From: Mycobacterium sp. DL
GTDB lineage: Bacteria; Actinomycetota; Actinomycetes; Mycobacteriales; Mycobacteriaceae
Direction of reading: 5' to 3'
Length of the DNA: 64,000 nucleotides
NCBI RefSeq assembly: GCF_039729195.1
Contig: NZ_CP155796.1
Span: 1,302,001-1,366,000, forward strand
Under the pieces are notes generated by a model. The model had not been told where the DNA came from and searched no databases. It saw nothing but the letters and a program-made list of their open reading frames with translations. Both the position numbers and the translations under genes were made by a program. How positions within the stretch are numbered: the first letter of the stretch is position 1; every line of letters starts with the position of its first letter. Shown here in pieces: positions 63,334 through 64,000 of the stretch.

Positions 63334-63948
63334 CTATGCCGAAGTCCGAGCCCAGGACGGATTTCGGCCGAGGTGACGCAGGATGCCGGCGAAGTCGTCC
63401 CCATCGTCACTGTGTTCCAGCGACCGGGCGAACGGGGCGCCGGTTGCGTTGCGGAATTCGCCGTCGGGAACTGCCATCACGATCGGCAGTACGGCGGCGA
63501 CGACATCGGTGGGCAACGTGAACGGTGAGCGGATCGTCGCCGCGACGTCCCAGCCGTGCACCACATAGTCCACGAAGTGAAAGCCCATCGCGATCCTTCC
63601 GGGGAGGCTGACGTCGCGGCCGAACTCGGGCAGCGCGAAGAGTGCGTCGTCGAGACCAGCGGCCGCGAACGCCGAGAGCGCGTCGTGGGCTGCGGCGGCG
63701 TAAGTGCCCGCCGGGTCCGTGGCGATGGCCGCCGTAAACGGTTCGGTCTGCCAGACAGCCGGATTCGCGCCGTGACCGCGTGCCGCCGCAGCGAACCCGT
63801 GGTGCTGGGCGGTCATGTGCGTCAGCAGGTCGGCGAGGGTCCATCCAGCGCACGGCGTGGCGAGGCCGAGGTCCCCGGGTGAGACCGAGGCGACGACGTC
63901 GATGGAGGCGTGTACGGCGGTGCGGTGCTGGTCACCAAAAGTAGGCAT
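63334..63948 (-). CDS. DinB-like / TIGR03086 family metal-binding protein
   Basis: 204 residues. Helical bundle with WTLADLLTHMTAQHHGFA and GFHFVDYVVHGWDVAAT, the His residues forming the presumed metal site of the maleylpyruvate isomerase-like/DinB superfamily. Often associated with mycothiol-dependent detoxification, though this member's role is unknown. Leaderless: TATCAT 6 bases before ATG 63948. Divergent from the gene starting at 63983. Confidence 0.85.
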   Translation of the reverse strand: MPTFGDQHRTAVHASIDVVASVSPGDLGLATPCAGWTLADLLTHMTAQHHGFAAAARGHGANPAVWQTEPFTAAIATDPAGTYAAAAHDALSAFAAAGLDDALFALPEFGRDVSLPGRIAMGFHFVDYVVHGWDVAATIRSPFTLPTDVVAAVLPIVMAVPDGEFRNATGAPFARSLEHSDDGDDFAGILRHLGRNPSWARTSA

Positions 63949-63954
63949 ATGTAG

Positions 63955-63976
63955 ATGATAGGCAAGTGCATATAAT
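63955..63976. promoter_or_regulatory. Back-to-back leaderless promoters
   Basis: Minus strand TATCAT (63955-63960) serves the DinB-like gene; plus strand TATAAT (63971-63976) serves the gene at 63983. Both -10s end 6 bases before their start codons, leaving only 34 bases between the two ATGs. A TGCAT-ATAATC-ATGCA palindrome (63967-63982) covers the rightward -10 and could bind a regulator. Confidence 0.6.
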
Positions 63977-63982
63977 CATGCA

Positions 63983-64000
63983 ATGCTTACGCTCTGCGGA
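63983..64000 (+). CDS. Start of a gene cut by the window end
   Basis: Only six codons (MLTLCG) are visible. TATAAT 6 bases upstream predicts a leaderless transcript starting at this ATG. MLTLCG resembles the start of some glutathione-transferase-like proteins, but six residues cannot identify a product. Confidence 0.5.

Overview
The window is a roughly 67% GC chromosomal segment from a mycobacterium, most likely a fast-growing Mycolicibacterium-type species. Evidence: a His-rich GroEL1 C-terminus, WhiB3, SigD with its anti-sigma factor RsdA, the GuaB2/GuaB3/GuaA set, ChoD, the ImuA'-ImuB-DnaE2 mutasome, the MfpA conservon, DesA3-type desaturases and a SAM-IV riboswitch. Recalled gene order matches the M. 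tuberculosis stretch from groEL1 (Rv3417c) down to metC (Rv3340), with several insertions. No tRNA, rRNA, CRISPR array, insertion sequence or phage gene was recognised.

Layout. 1-7.7 kb: end of groEL1, a membrane adenylate cyclase, an M23-like lipoprotein, whiB3, a TPR-like protein, sigD-rsdA and a DUF5319 protein. 7.8-18.8 kb: guanine nucleotide synthesis (guaB2, guaB3, guaA) interrupted by a TetR/choD pair, a SulP transporter, a GT87 mannosyltransferase-like protein and a methyltransferase/MerR pair. 18.8-24.0 kb: a tight five-gene minus-strand operon (hydrolase, SDR, di-iron ferritin-like protein, Baeyer-Villiger monooxygenase, MerR) that looks like a ketone/ester degradation or lipid-remodelling unit. 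24.2-37.9 kb: imuA'-imuB and dnaE2, each behind a LexA box, interspersed with ohrR-ohr, acrA1-iunH, an RDD protein, htdY, a degenerate GGDEF protein, a nitroreductase and trmL. 38.4-43.4 kb: a short unannotated-size gene with an SRPBCC gene, then the conservon operon ending in mfpA, a gyrase-protecting pentapeptide protein. 43.4-50.5 kb: a lone DesA3-like desaturase, TetR regulators, an FHA-ABC transporter (Rv1747-like), SnoaL and old-yellow-enzyme genes. 50.5-57.0 kb: folD and DUF3017, a LysR gene flanked by two penicillin-interacting serine enzymes, and a reductase-desA3 pair. 57.0-64.0 kb: methionine biosynthesis (metC-metX-methyltransferase) under a SAM-IV riboswitch, an alpha/beta hydrolase, xthA, a secreted lipase, a DinB-like protein and the first codons of another gene.

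How it works together. Three themes recur: nucleotide supply and DNA damage tolerance (guaB2/guaB3/guaA, imuA'B, dnaE2, xthA, mfpA); lipid and sterol oxidation (choD, acrA1, htdY, BVMO operon, two DesA3 paralogues); and envelope or redox sensing (sigD-rsdA, whiB3, ohrR, beta-lactamase locus). A striking sequence-level theme is leaderless expression: many genes have a TANNNT-like -10 hexamer ending 6-7 bases before an ATG or GTG. I used that geometry, with Shine-Dalgarno sites and remembered family N-termini, to choose start codons. All product names rest on reading translated motifs and family knowledge; no search was run.
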